64,000 nucleotides of DNA from Symbiodinium natans. Its lineage: Eukaryota > Sar > Dinophyceae > Suessiales > Symbiodiniaceae. A model generated the notes under the pieces. It did no database searches and was not told the origin of the DNA. It saw only the letters and a program-made list of their open reading frames with translations. Below, piece by piece: positions 51,551-63,800 of the stretch; the first letter of the stretch is position 1, and the number at the start of each line of letters is the position of its first letter. The stretch is taken from assembly GCA_905221605.1 (NCBI GenBank), contig CAJNDS010001557.1, forward strand, positions 420,001-484,000, given 5' to 3'. The position numbers and the translations under genes were made by a program.

Positions 51551-52963
51551 CTAGGCCGGCCACGTGCAGCCAATGGCACGCAAAATTGCGTGCTTGGGAT
51601 GGAGGATGATGTGTTGTCCGCTGCGCGCGGAGCCCACGTCTTTGACGGCCGCCATCATGACCGCCACCCCACCTTCGGTTGCGTGGGTGGGCTTCTCCAG
51701 CTCGCCCTGGTACACGAAAATGACTCCCTGTTGGCCTTTGGAGTGGGCGGCCGTTTTTTGAAAGGCCGCCTCGATGGTGGCAGGATCTGGCGCCTCCAGC
51801 GTCCCCCTTCCACTGAATCCAAAACTTGGGTAGTCGTCCGGCTTGGAGTCATTCGGGCACACCTCTCCATGAAGCCCGATGCCCACCGCGTGGACAAAGC
51901 CGGTGCCGTGGGCCATGACCAGGTCATGCCGATGGTCTTCACACTTGGTGTAACTGGGGCCTGTGATCATGGTCGACACGATGATCCCTTCTGCTCCTGG
52001 CATGCGGGTGCGCATGGCACGCAGTTTGCCGTCCTCGCCCATGGGGGATCTTCCTCCATCCAAGAAGGCTGCAAGCACTGCTGCAAGCCTGTGGAAGGTT
52101 TGGTCGAGCATGGAGATGGCGACCTCGTTCAGGGCCTTTTTGCAGGCTTCCACTGAGTCTGCCGAGATCTCTCCGCGCGCCTGGGTCCAGGTCATGCTCC
52201 AAAAGTCTTTGAGCCGCCCCATCTGGACCAATTCCCTGGCACTCGGGGGACGATCCGCCGAGAGGTGGGCCCGCTCGATGGCATCCTTCCAAACTGATGC
52301 CGCGTAGGCTTGGTCTTCTCTTTCAACGTCCCGCTGGGCCTGGCGGGACAGGTCCTCCTCCGTGGCCTCTTCTGCATCCGGCAGGTCCAAGGGGTCGGTC
52401 GGGGACCGCCCCAAAATCAGGGGGATCCCAGGCGTTGCCGCCTGACCTTCTCCCGGGGCTTTCTCATCGCGCTCCCATTTGTTCCACCCCTTTGGCCACT
52501 TCTCTTTATCTCCACCCCCTTTCTTCTGTGGCCATCTGTTCTTCTGCTGCCAGTCACCCTGCTTCCAGGATTGGCCTTTCCACTTGTCAGACTGCCACGA
52601 ATCCTTGGCCGTCCACTGGCTCTGACCCTTAGAACCATAGGACACTGGCAGTGTCGCCGCAGTGTGCGGGGGGGCCGTGACCGCTGCCATGGCCTGTGCC
52701 GCAGCTTGGGCCTGCGCCGCTTGGGTCACCAGGGCGGTGTAATGATTGACATCCACCTGAATCATCCCTTGTGCCACGGAAGACGAGGCCTGGGAGGGGC
52801 TTCCCCTGTCATGGTCTCTTCGACCTCTTCGGCTTCTTGAGCGACGCCTCCTCGGCTCGTCGCTGGAGCTGCTGCTCCTGCGTCGCCTCCCCCGTCTGCT
52901 TTCTTTTGGTTGACTGGGGGCTGGCACATTGGGTCCGTACCCAAATGGCATCATAGGCCACAT
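51551..52963 (-). CDS. RS-rich ORF of the recombinase element, unknown function
   Basis: 470 codons. Arg/Ser-rich start (RRGRRRRSSSSSDEPRRRRS), then a Trp/Lys/Gln-rich stretch (WTAKDSWQSDKWKGQSWKQG) typical of nucleic-acid-binding low complexity, then an ordered half (LKDFWSMTWTQARGEISADS; VIFVYQGELEKPTHATEGGV) with no motif I can name. It lies upstream of the recombinase ORF on the same strand, separated by 157 nt. It may be the gag-like ORF, or a host gene caught between element parts. Its 5' side has a splice-like CTTACAGAG, so exon 53896-53639 may precede it. Confidence 0.5.
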   Translation of the reverse strand: MWPMMPFGYGPNVPAPSQPKESRRGRRRRSSSSSDEPRRRRSRSRRGRRDHDRGSPSQASSSVAQGMIQVDVNHYTALVTQAAQAQAAAQAMAAVTAPPHTAATLPVSYGSKGQSQWTAKDSWQSDKWKGQSWKQGDWQQKNRWPQKKGGGDKEKWPKGWNKWERDEKAPGEGQAATPGIPLILGRSPTDPLDLPDAEEATEEDLSRQAQRDVEREDQAYAASVWKDAIERAHLSADRPPSARELVQMGRLKDFWSMTWTQARGEISADSVEACKKALNEVAISMLDQTFHRLAAVLAAFLDGGRSPMGEDGKLRAMRTRMPGAEGIIVSTMITGPSYTKCEDHRHDLVMAHGTGFVHAVGIGLHGEVCPNDSKPDDYPSFGFSGRGTLEAPDPATIEAAFQKTAAHSKGQQGVIFVYQGELEKPTHATEGGVAVMMAAVKDVGSARSGQHIILHPKHAILRAIGCTWPA

Positions 52964-53638
52964 GATTCTTGAGTGTTTCTCTCTCTGTAAGAGGCCTTCC
53001 CTAGATGGTCGACCTTTGTCGACATCATGAGTCTATTGCACAAACTCTAGCCAGGGGCCGAGCAATCCCGTGCTGTTCTCCTGCACAGATGACAAGATTC
53101 TGGTGCACTGTCAACCATTCCCTAGTCACACTCAGTTCTCAACATGCAAATGCTCCCATCCTTCGTGATTGTAAGGACTGGACCTACGGTCAACCCTCAG
53201 ATATCCCTTGCGAGATGCCAACGCTGGACACTGAGGGGGCGGCACCTTGATAGTCCTACCGACAATGCAGCAGCAAGCACACTCCACCTTGTTTTCAGTT
53301 ATGCAATAAATCAATCAATGTCAATGCAGCCACCTGGATTCGCTTGTAGACGCCAGAGGCTGTGGTTTTCCGTAACACACTCGCGTGCATCAGGATCGTG
53401 CGTCCCTGTGGTGCTTGACCCGGGACTGGAAATGTCTAGAGAAAACTCCTGGTGAACAAAAGATTCGAACTCACCATTCGCTCTACGCACTTGTTCAGTC
53501 CATGGGGGTGCGGCATCTGTGGTTTCATGCTGAGGCCACACTGTGGCTGTGACTGCAGACCAAGGAAGATGATGAGGAGGATTTGGGTCTTCAACATACA
53601 AATGTAAGAAGGCCTGGAGAAGGCCTGGAGGAGTTCAC

Positions 53639-53896
53639 CTTTTAGGTCCTGCAACGCCAGGCTAACGAGAGCTTCAGGTGTGCCACATCGTTGAGCTCTA
53701 TGGTGGGCGCGATCGACGAGCCTGGCAAGTCTGGCCTGCCACTGGTTCTCCGTGAATCCAAATCTTTTGGGGTCGAGCATGCCAAAATCCTCCAGAACCT
53801 GCTCCTGCAGAAACTCCGTCAAACCTTCACGCATGTGATCGAGAGCTGCAGCATGTAATGCCATGGCATGGGTTTCACAGGTTCTCGGACCAAAAT
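53639..53896 (-). CDS. Exon upstream of the RS-rich ORF
   Basis: The minus strand reads HAAALDHMREGLTEFLQEQV, DPKRFGFTENQWQARLARLV and TPEALVSLALQDLK, ending at an AAAAG/GTGAAC donor. Strongly coding in character, alpha-helical, family unknown. It probably splices to the 52963-51551 ORF. Confidence 0.5.
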
Positions 53897-54574
53897 CTTG
53901 AGACAAGAAAACGAGAGGATAACAGCACTGGCAGCAAGTACCTAAATGCATGGTAAAGTCATGAAACATCTCCTGTGTAGGGGCAATGCACAAATGCCTG
54001 GCGTGGCTTGACAACTGCCATGGTCTCTCCTCGCATGTGCACCATACTGTCTCGCAAGGTCCTCCAGAACAACATCAAGTACAATTGGCCAAAGCAAGAG
54101 ACTTGCTCGATCACACTGAGGTGCAAACTTCTCGGCATGCTCGTTCACCATGCACTCTGTGCCACTGAACAAGACATGACATAACCAAACAAAGTGCAGG
54201 CACACCGAATAAGCTCAGTGGGCTCGCTCAATCACACTGAGGTGCCCTACAGTCTGAAGCTCCCAGAAAAACAGAGTGCACTACTGCTCACCTCAAACAC
54301 AGGCCAAAACCGTAACACAACATGGAGTGTCTTCCAGCTGAGGACACGAATGCTCTCTTTAGCTCGGAGCAAACCTGGCATGGCTCGAAATGCAGTTCGT
54401 CACGAGGCCCGTTGAAAGACGAACCTGTTGAGGCTCAACCCGGTTGGGCTTTTTATTTTGCTCATCTGACTCTCAGTGCCCTCTCGGGCTGAGCCAAAAA
54501 TTTCTCACGCATTCCATGGTGAAAAATTTTTCTCTCAAAATAAAGGTTTGTACTCAAGAGTACCAAGCCCTTCC

Positions 54575-54690
54575 CCGAATTTAAATAATTTAAATAGTCT
54601 AAATGTTTGGGGGCCGCCAAATATCTAAATTATTTAACATTCCCCGAATTTAAATATTTAAATAACTTAAATAATGTTCAGTTTTCCTCA
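54575..54690. repeat. AT-rich right terminal repeat of the recombinase element
   Basis: ATTTAAATAATTTAAATAGT and the box AATGTTTGGGGGCCGCCAAA in the same orientation as at the left end, followed by a second CCCCGAATTTAAATA. This defines a candidate element of about 6.3 kb with direct terminal repeats. Confidence 0.6.
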
Positions 54691-54982
54691 GAGCATTTGA
54701 GGGCTTCGGAAGCGAGATATGTTAAGGGTTTCGGGTGTGCATGCTGTACTAACACCCCGCCTTGATCTGCTGAGCACTTTGCTCTGCTGATCACCCTTCA
54801 ATCACTCTTGGTCGCACACAATGAGCACAAGGTTGGTAGTTTCGAAGATAGTTCGAGTTCTCAAGTGAGTGACATCCGGGTAGGTGATATGCTATGCCTG
54901 AGCGACTGGTGATGACTCGCTCCGGCATTCGGCCTCTGGCCAAAATCTGTACATTCTCGGCACGAAGTCGCCGATTCTCTTC

Positions 54983-55664
54983 TCACACTTCAATCAGGGC
55001 TTGCTCGCATTGCTCCCTCTCTCTGCTTTCCTCACGGACTGCGTCAGTGAGGAACTCCACACGACTCTGATACTCCCGCATGAACTCTCTCTCTCTTGGG
55101 CTCATTCCAAGATCAGCTTGGCATGATGCTTCAGCTCGAGACTTTCCTTGCCTGATGCGAAAGTTGCACTCCAGGCCAATCCACTTGCATAAACGGAACA
55201 TGACCCAAAGTACACCAAACCATAGGCAGCCAATCATGAGAACCGAAATCATAGAAATCAATGATGAAATTGCTACATCCTCCACCATGCCAAGCACCAT
55301 GGCCAAGCCCAAGCCCTCGATCTCCATTCCATTGCTTCCCATCACCTGCGCCAACACCAAAAGCACAGGTAGCATCTTCTTCATTTGCTTTCCATTGAAG
55401 GCTCCACGGGCTGACACTTGACACACGCTTATTTGAAAACTCCGCTGCGGACACCTCATCCATGCCATAGGGCTCGAGATTCTCGTCAAGGGCGCCGCAT
55501 CTCCCAAGCAGCTTCCTAAGCTTTGTGCAGCTTAGAGGCTTTGTGCCAGTATCAGCTGGATTTCGAGCTCCATGCATCTTGCGTTGCAAGAAGCAACAAG
55601 TGGCACTTGAGGTGTAACCATCTTTCCAAGCATGATGATCCTTTTCCGCGGCTTTATTGGACAC
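54983..55664 (-). mobile_element. Ty1/copia-type retrotransposon 3' remnant with membrane-spanning tail
   Basis: The first part reads FLQRKMHGARNPADTGTKPL, the conserved end of the copia RNase H domain (N-P-A-D-x-G-T-K), followed by SCTKLRKLLGRCG. Near 55430 the frame changes; the second frame (to 54983) gives MKKMLPVLLVLAQVMGSNGM, then a strong membrane helix (SLISMISVLMIGCLWFGVLW) and a charged coiled tail (REREFMREYQSRVEFLTDAV). An acceptor-like TTTGTTCAG precedes the first part at 55662. Only the 3' end of pol is present: no integrase or reverse transcriptase in the window. A membrane tail after RNase H is unusual for copia. Confidence 0.65.
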
Positions 55665-55799
55665 CTGAACAAATTCGAAATTAAAACGAACTTCAAACTT
55701 CTCTTAAGTATCCTCTTCGAAATATTCTGGGTTGTGCTTGACTCTAAACAAGCATAAAGTGAAACAGCACCAAGCACCAACCTTAGATTCAGCGAGCAT

Positions 55800-57530
55800 C
55801 TGCTTTAGCTTCTCTTGCTTTATGGAAGACAAAAAAAGCAAGTCTTAAACAGGCTATCGCCAAGGTTACAGAAGCATGTTCAAGAAGCACTGACCAAGAG
55901 TGCAGGCGGTCGGCTAAAAAGTCCAGAACAAATGTGCAGATAAGTGCTTAAACGCTGCCACAGCGTCAGATCCAGAAAGCATTCTTAAAAATCTGCAGCC
56001 TGCGAGAACGCCAGGATGAACCACAAGCGTAACAAAGCTGATGGTGCGTTGAAAATGGAAGCAACCCAAGTTACTTAGCTCCAACCCCAACCTGGAGTTT
56101 GGTTGAACCCAATCCAAGAACAGAGTTTAGGCAAACCTGAACTTTAAAATTTTTTTGGAGCTGTGTTTTGAAACCAAACGGAGGGAGTTCAGGTTAACTT
56201 GGGTTTTGACTCTGTCACTTCCATCAAGACCAAAACATGTCCAAGCAGGCCGCCAAGTCAACCAACAAGCCACTGGCTTGTTTGTGACAGTGTTGGCTGC
56301 CACCTCTGTGTTCTGCCCCAAAAACTGTTTTGGAGAAGCTGCCTTCAAACAAACAACTTCATTCTTGAAAAGCGGTTTGCAAGGCAACGCCACCTAAGCC
56401 ACACCTACAGCAAGATGATGTTTTATCCATCTTTTTCAAGACAGAACAAGTTGGTTAAAGGTTCTGATTAAATCTTACGCTTTAAACTTTGGATAGCCTT
56501 TAAGCAAGCTTGGACAGGGCTGAACCAGCTCTGTGGAATAACTTACATTAGCACCTGACGCAGCTACGGGTGTGCAGCTCTGCTTGTTTGCTCTTCATCA
56601 CAATTGATATGGTTGCTTCTTTATGCAAGAACCCTGCATTCTCTGCCCTCACTTGTCTTGTGTCCTCTCTATTCAAGACAGAATAAATTAGTCACTTAAA
56701 AAGCCCATTGGCCTGCATGACTGTGTATTTATTTCACACAGTAGCACAGTGCATCGTTCTCTGTCAGTTAAAAGTTAAGGTCCACAACCGTCAAGTTCTT
56801 TAGACTGTGGTTTTTGTGCGAATTCCATTGAACTTTTATGTGATTGGTGGATTCCTGACCTCTTGTGCCTCCAAGCAATTATAATGTTCCAAAGACCACC
56901 TGCAAACAAATCTTCATGTTTTTACTAATACTTCTTGTGCGTCATATCTGCTTAAGGGAAGGATGTCCAACTTGAACGGTTGTAAAATTTTTGGAAGTGG
57001 TTTTAGCAGGGTTCAAGGTCACTAAAGGCGTACTTCAACGTGCCTGGTCGGAACGTCCATTCAAGTCAATGGCAGCTTGACTGTTACTAATCAAAGTTGG
57101 TAACAAGCCAAGTGCCTTCCATTCACTTGCTGTGATGAGAAAACCAATATCTTTACTAAATAAGTTACCACTGCACCGCCTTGCTTAATCTGCACCGAAG
57201 CTTGATTGAGTTTTGTGACTGCGCGCAATCGTCCCGCCAAAACCTGTTTAAGTTGTTATTAATGAGCCCATGTTGTACTTGAATGTTGGTCAGTAAACTT
57301 CAAACTTCGTTGTTAACATAAAATTCTGCAGCAGGTGATTTAAAGCATGTAAGAACGTTATGTGTGCAACCAGGCTTGTAACGTGGTGGAAAGTGATGGT
57401 GGGTGCACATTTACCTGTCAACCTCTTGCTTGGCAGAATTCCCGCCAAAGAACTTTACAAAGATTGGTAAGCCTTTGCCTGTTGGTGCTGAGTAAGATAG
57501 CGTAACAAGGTTGACAGCCCACACTTTAAG
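55800..57530. other. AT-richer stretch without recognisable genes
   Basis: Base composition is visibly more AT-rich than the rest of the window. An inverted repeat spans about 56110-56200 (CCAAACTCCA… / GTTTGGTTGAACCC-type arms around TTTAAAATTTTTTT). Small frames at 56155-56471 are not convincing. Confidence 0.4.
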
Positions 57531-57542
57531 ATTTATATTTAT

Positions 57543-57827
57543 TTAAATTGCCAAGATACACCATATGGAACATATTTGGTTGGAGAGAACGTTAAAAGCT
57601 TGTCTTTTCATCAGTGTTATGTTAACTTGTGCAGAACCGGAATGAAAGGTTGCACTGGGTATTCCAGGTTTTAACACATACAAATCATAACTTCCGCGCG
57701 CAGCTTGCAACGCTTGTCTAAGTTTTGGAACAAACCAACCAAAAAGCAACAACAACACACCAAGCAAAGCCAACAAGGAAACCAAGAAGAAAGGCAAGAG
57801 TGAAAGTGCTGGCTTAGCAAATTTAAG
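57543..57827 (-). CDS. Small membrane-anchored exon, unknown
   Basis: The minus frame reads FFLVSLLALLGVLLLLFGWF, then VPKLRQALQAARGSYDLYVL and a stop at 57543: one strong transmembrane helix followed by a short basic/polar tail. Just upstream (57960-57890) another frame gives a helix (LLGAVIVVAAIWTIACLL), so the two could be spliced parts of one membrane protein. Family unknown. Confidence 0.35.
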   Translation of the reverse strand, partial: LKFAKPALSLLPFFLVSLLALLGVLLLLFGWFVPKLRQALQAARGSYDLYVLKPGIPSATFHSGSAQVNITLMKRQAFNVLSNQICSIWCILAI

Positions 57828-58189
57828 TGTCCATCAATCATGAAATGGTTACAAGAGAGGGACAACGGAAGAAGTGCCCAAGAGCAACCTTAGAGCAAAC
57901 AAGCAATCGTCCAAATTGCCGCAACAACGATAACAGCGCCAAGCAGTGCTGCTTCATGGTGTTGAGGTTCCGTCGCAAGATCCTGCAGCTTGTCGCGCCA
58001 ACATTGCCGCCCAACTGCAACGACTTTTTTTTGGACTGACGCCTCTTTACTACATCAGTAGCACAGTAGGCCGGTCTTGTTGGGCTCGACGTAAAGGGTG
58101 AAACAAAGTCAGCGCACACAATCCGCCAGACACAACAAGCAACCACAAGCAAACAAACACCAAAGAAACAAAGCGAGCAATCGCGCTGA

Positions 58190-60650
58190 ACTACTAGATA
58201 CCCCACGGACTCAGTACTCGAGGTCGTCAATGAATCCCGGTTCACAAGGAAGCACAGAGCTTGTGGGGGAATCGCAAATTGCGACATTGCCAGATTCTCA
58301 AAACCACCATCATGTAGCCACTGGTGCGACAGCGGTTATTCAAACCGAGGTCATCAGAAGAGGTTCGGATCACGTACTCGTTGTCAAGGACAGACAACCG
58401 ACACTCAATGGCGAAAGGAAGTTGCAAGTCAGACTCCCTAGGGGGGATGAAAGATGTGCATATGCCCCATGGTGGTCAGCCAGTGGGGACTTAACAGCAA
58501 GAACAATCAAGGCAAGACCGGCCCAGGGCACTCCATGGTGGTCAGCCAGTGGAGTAGCTCCGAGTTTTGGGTGCTCCATTCACCTTGGCGTACAAGTGCC
58601 CACCCAGAGAGGTGTCCGCGCCCGGCACAGGGGGCATATGCCCCATGGAGGTCAGCCAGTGGGGACTTAACAGCAAGAACAATCAAAGCAGGACCGGCCC
58701 AGGGCACTCCATGGTGGTCAGCCAGTGGAGTAGCTCCGAGCACAGGGTTCTCCAGTCAACCTGGCGTACAAGTGCCCACCCAGAGAGGTGCCCGCGCACG
58801 GCCAGAGGGGGGGCGAGAGTAGCTGCAGCTACCGATTCCACGGGGAGAGTCCACAGCGAGTTACCAAACCCTTAACGCCACAGGGTTTATAATGACAACG
58901 AGGAACCTCCCAGTCCAGGCATCTCACACAAGGCCACGCAACCTTGGCGCTGGCCTGCGCATCGGCACGCATCAGGTCCCTCCAAACCCAAACCCGCGAG
59001 GTACGTCGGTAAGGAGATGGGAGGGCTCACATCACATTGGTGCCGAAGTGCAAGGATCTCCATGGTATTGCTACTTTGGTCCAATCAGAGCCTTCAGGTA
59101 ACATCCACGCGGGCGGGGAGCCCACTTGCCCTGCCGCAGGCCAAGCTCAGACGAGGGTGACCCTCAAGAGTCTCAAGAGGGCCAGGTTGTTCTACAAGTG
59201 GGGAATGGCTCCCTGCCAAGTCAGCGGGTGCATAATCTCCACGTAGAAGTGTCCACAGCCAGCGCGCCGAACTGCTAGGTCACCCTGTGTCCTCAGTACT
59301 CGAAATCGTCGAAGAGGCCGGGAGCACACATGTAGCACCGAGTGCGCAGGTGCGTCGCAAAATGCGACGTTGCCAGATTCACCAAACCACCATCATGCAG
59401 CCACCGATGCGAATACATTCAGCACCAGCCAAGGCCGTTCACGAGAAGGTTCACAAGTCCGCCATCACAGGTGGAGCATAGTCGTGCCTTGGCACGGGAC
59501 GTTGCAGGTGTCAACCTTCTTGATCCGAAGTATAAAGTTGCCCCATGGTGGTCAGCCAGTGGGGACTTAACGGCAAGAACAAAGGGTAGGACCAGCCCAG
59601 AGCACTCCATGGTGGTCAGCCAGTGGAGCCTCTCCGAGCACAAGGCGCAACGTTCTTTTGACTCACAAGAGTCTCGTCCGACGGCCAAAGCAGGCTTGAC
59701 TGCTTCGTTCCAATCAGAGCCATCAGGTAAACCCAAGCAGGCGGGGACCCCACCTGCCCCGCAGGAAGCGGGAGAGTCCCCCAGTCGAAACTTCGCACTC
59801 AAGGCCAAGCAACTATCTCCTTGGCCGGTGAGGGTTGAGGGTTCAATAACCAGAATCAGACCCTCCATGCCCAAACCGACAGACGTCGGCGAGGAGATGT
59901 GAGGGCTCACATCACGCTTGGCCACCTACCGATGGGGAGGTAGTCATGTATGGCTGCTTTGACGCAAGCAGAGATATACACCCAAGCAGGCAGGGAACCC
60001 CGCAGCAACCCAAGCACAGGCGAGAATGGCTCTCGTGAAGGCCAGGTTGTCCACAGGTGCTCGATGGCACATTGCCAGGGAAGTGGAAACCTGATCTCCG
60101 CGTAGAAGTGTCCACAACCCAGAAGCAGCATCCCCTAGCTGGTCTCTCCCAATTGGCATGACGCCGTTGTACGACAAGGGGGTGTCACCGTCCAGACGAG
60201 AGATGGTCAACACTCAAGTCCGAGGGGTTCACACACGGTCGTAGCACATAGAAGCAGGCAACCTGCCCACCTAGAGGGGGCAGAGGAAAGGAAGATTGGC
60301 CGTTTTACCGATGACAAAGCTGGAACATCCAGGCAGGACCGGTCCAGGGTAGTCCGTGGCAGATGGCCAGTGGAGCAACCACGAAAGAAAGGCCCCCCGT
60401 TCCCACAGGCACACCGCGGGCCGACCCAGAAGGGTGTTCACAGCTGCAAGCTGTAAGCACACAAAAGACAAGCACGATCCAATCCGTGGCATAGACCACG
60501 AGAGGGTTGCCAAACAAGAATATCCCGAGGTAGTCTTGCGGCATGTATCGGCGAGGAGATGTGAGGGCTCACATCACGCTAGGCAGCATGCCATGAAAGG
60601 ACTCAATGGCGCGTTCGCATGGCGTCAGTAGGAGCCCTCAGATGACAGTT
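58190..60650. repeat. Diverged ~1.1-kb tandem repeat with internal sub-repeats
   Basis: A unit starting near 58197 (CTCAGTACTCGAGGTCGTC…CCAGATTCTCAAAACCACCA) recurs near 59273 with the same order of landmarks, and a third, shortened unit follows from about 60140. Inside, CCCCATGGTGGTCAGCCAGT plus GGGGACTTAACAGCAAGAAC appears at 58464, 58641 and 59541; CTCCATGGTGGTCAGCCAGT at 58528, 58704 and 59603; GGAGATG(G/T)GAGGGCTCACAT at about 59010, 59890 and 60555. Open frames here look like repeat by-products. No gene supported. Confidence 0.75.
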
Positions 60651-60844
60651 TGCTGTCTATTGCCAGGAGCCATCCCAGTCCGGACGCCGGGAGCGATGGC
60701 CAGCTGAGGTGGTATGGGAACGCGTACGGCTGGGCATGACCTGCATTGGAGGCAGCTCTTGCTCCTCAACCCCCCACTCAGGGATGCCGTCCGGAATGGG
60801 GATACGCATGTATCTTGTCATTGAGGTTTGGGCCGCGAGCCACA

Positions 60845-63800
60845 TCACCCGGACAGCTTCCTGGATTTGCCTGTACTGCACAACACCTTCGTCCTTATAC
60901 TGAAAGGGGAAGGAGGTGACTGCAGCACGCGGGCCGAAGGATCAGGGTCCTTGGGGGTGCCATGACAGTACATCCTAAACCAGAAGCTGTTGAGTCGCTG
61001 CTTGGTTGGATGTTTGGCTCGCATGAGCCCCTTAATGGCAGCCCAATGAGCAGTGGCTGCGTCATACCACGCATTTTGGGGACGTTGGGGCCCATGCTTG
61101 GTGGGTGTGGTGCTGATCCCTTTCCAATGCGCATCAAAGATGACTGGCAGCCGGAAAGGGGCGGAGACATCCACTTCTCGCAAAGCTGCAAGGTCAGTGG
61201 TCCGCAGCTCCGAGAAGCGCCAATCATTCACCTGTGCCTCGGGTTCGTCCTCCGCGTCCGACATGTCATCCATCGGGCAGGGAGAGCCTTCGTTAGTTTC
61301 GGAAGAGATGCTGACGACCTCCGGCGAGGTTGCTGCAGTGTTCGCTTCCACAGGCGCAGCACAGGGCGAGGAGAGCAAGCACTCTAGGGGCAACACTCGC
61401 CGTAGAAAAACAGCCATTCTGTGAGAAGTGTCAGGCCATTCCAAATTAAAAACTGACCAAAAATGTTCAATGTTTTGGTTGGCCACCGAGGCCGCAAGAG
61501 CAAGCCGGATGGCGTCAAGGAAATGGGCAGGGGGGAGGTCCGGCCTAAATTCTTGATAGTGCCTTTGCCCAAGTGTCTCTGTGCCCTGCAGCGTGATGCC
61601 TAGGAACGTATTCAGGCTGGGCTGGGCAAGCCTGGCCGTTTCCACGTCCGTGTGCTTAGCAGCTGCGGCCCATGCCTGCAAGGCTTCTTGGGAGGCTTGG
61701 CCAGTGACTTGTGGCAGTCCACTGTGCGCGTCCATCACATATTTGGTAGTAGGGCACTTGGGACACCGATAAGCGCGGCCAGCCAAGAAGGCCACCATGG
61801 CTGCAGGCGGCACATTGATCTGCAGGTCAGTAATTTTATTGTCAGATTCAGGAAAACCAATAACAATGGGCAGCCCTGCCGTACGCTCCAGGGGACCTTT
61901 TTGGTGGGACTCGAATGCGAGCAGAAGTGCACCCAGCCAATAATCTGGGTCAGCGTAGCTGAGCATTGCAGGAAAACTGGCATTGATGACACTCGGCAAG
62001 TCCGACACCGCAGAGAAAAGATCCGCGATGTACTGCGCTGTGGTAAGAAAGCCATACCCCACCAGGGACTCCGAAAGCCTTGCTTTGTCCAGCTGCGGGA
62101 CCGGGCAATCCAACATTTCAGCAAGGTCGAAATGCTGCAATGCCCCCGACAATCTAAGGCACTGCGTGATGATCAAATACGCTGCCGGAAACGTTTCAGG
62201 CAGATGCAGTAGCGTGTCAGCGATTCCGATCAGCATATCCGAGTCTTGCAGCTGGTTCGGTATGCCGTTCAAAAACACCTCATAGGCCCTATATGCCCGA
62301 AGCTGCTGGCAGTGTGTTGTGAGGTGTTGCGAGTCACGCAGGTTCATGTAGGGCCGAGGTTTGACATTCTTACCAATGTGATGTCCCGCTGCAAGTGCGC
62401 GCCACATGAGATCACAGACCGAGACTGTGTTGCTCTGCATGATGGGTGCGCAGGCTGGGGCGCTGGGATCGCGTGCGCCGCTGGGCTCGCTAGGCCCTCG
62501 AGGCTTGGCTTTTGGTGGTTCCAGCTGCTGAGAGCCGTCTTTGTCCAAAGCGAGAGGCCGACTTTCCTTGCGAGCTTGGACAGCGGGCACAGGCCTGGCG
62601 GGGATGGGCGTCAGGCCATGGGGAGGCATAGGGAGATACGACTTTGGTTCCGTCAGGCCAAGTGAGTCCGTGGGAGACTTAGCGCAAGGGGGCTGTGACG
62701 CCTCAACCGTCCTAATCCCATCCGGAGATGCTGTGTGCGTGGGCCGTGTCCGGGGGCTGGGTGGACGTCGTACGCCAGGCGGCGGGTCCCTAATGTTGCC
62801 GCCACTACGGGGTGGACACGAGGCGGCGCTACCCCCTCCGATCCTGTGATCAACTTCACTAGAGGGAGTCGTCACACAAGCATCCAGAGCAATAGGACTC
62901 GCGGCCGGCACAACCGCAGGCTCTTTCGTTGCAGGCTCCTTCGTCAGTGGTCCTCTCTCCCGCGTTGGGGTGCCGCAAGGGGTTCGGGAAACGTCCCGTT
63001 TAGCTGGCGGAGGCGGGCTGACAGCTGCCGCAATGGAGCCCCCCGCGGCCCGAGGCTTGAGCCATGGTGTACCCCACCGCTCGCCATGGCGCGCGTTGGT
63101 GGTAGCCTCGCCTTGGGCTGGCGACTGCTGCGGCGTAGGAACCTCGACAGCCGGGTCAGCGCGTTGAGCAGATCCCCGCTTGGGCGGCATCCTAATGCTG
63201 GTGTCCCCTAGCAAGCAGGTGAGGTACTGGGCGACCCCATCTCCTTCCCTCACCGGCTGGAAGGGGACACAATACACAGCATTGGGCAGGGGCTCCAGGA
63301 CGAAGCCGCGCGTTTGCAGACTAACAATGGTGCCCGAGTAAGAGTTGGAGGTGAAAGAGGGACTCCCCCATCCTTCTTGCTGAAGTGTGCGGTAAAAAAC
63401 CTCCCGCTTATCTCCCCAGGTGGCCTTCAAAGCCCACGCTTGATGCAGGGGTGGTGTTTCAAAGAGGTCCAACTTTGCGTTCCGCAGGCAGCACGATGCT
63501 GGCTACTGTCCGTTCTCGGAAGGCTTGCTTGTGTAATGCCGTTGCAATGCCAGGGCCATCCATGCTCCACAAGCTGGCTTGTGTGCGCACATATTCAGCG
63601 CATTCAATTAGGCCCCCGGTTGCGCAGGCCGCCATTTGGAAGCATGCACCTATACCATCAGAGTAGTGCGGTGCCACGAAAACCAAAGCCCCAAGCCCTC
63701 TCGTGAAGGAGGAGGTGGCTCGGGCAAACCCTGCCTCGCTACTAAACAGGAATCCAGAAGCCCGACATGTCACAAAGACACATATCCCAAATGTGGGGCC

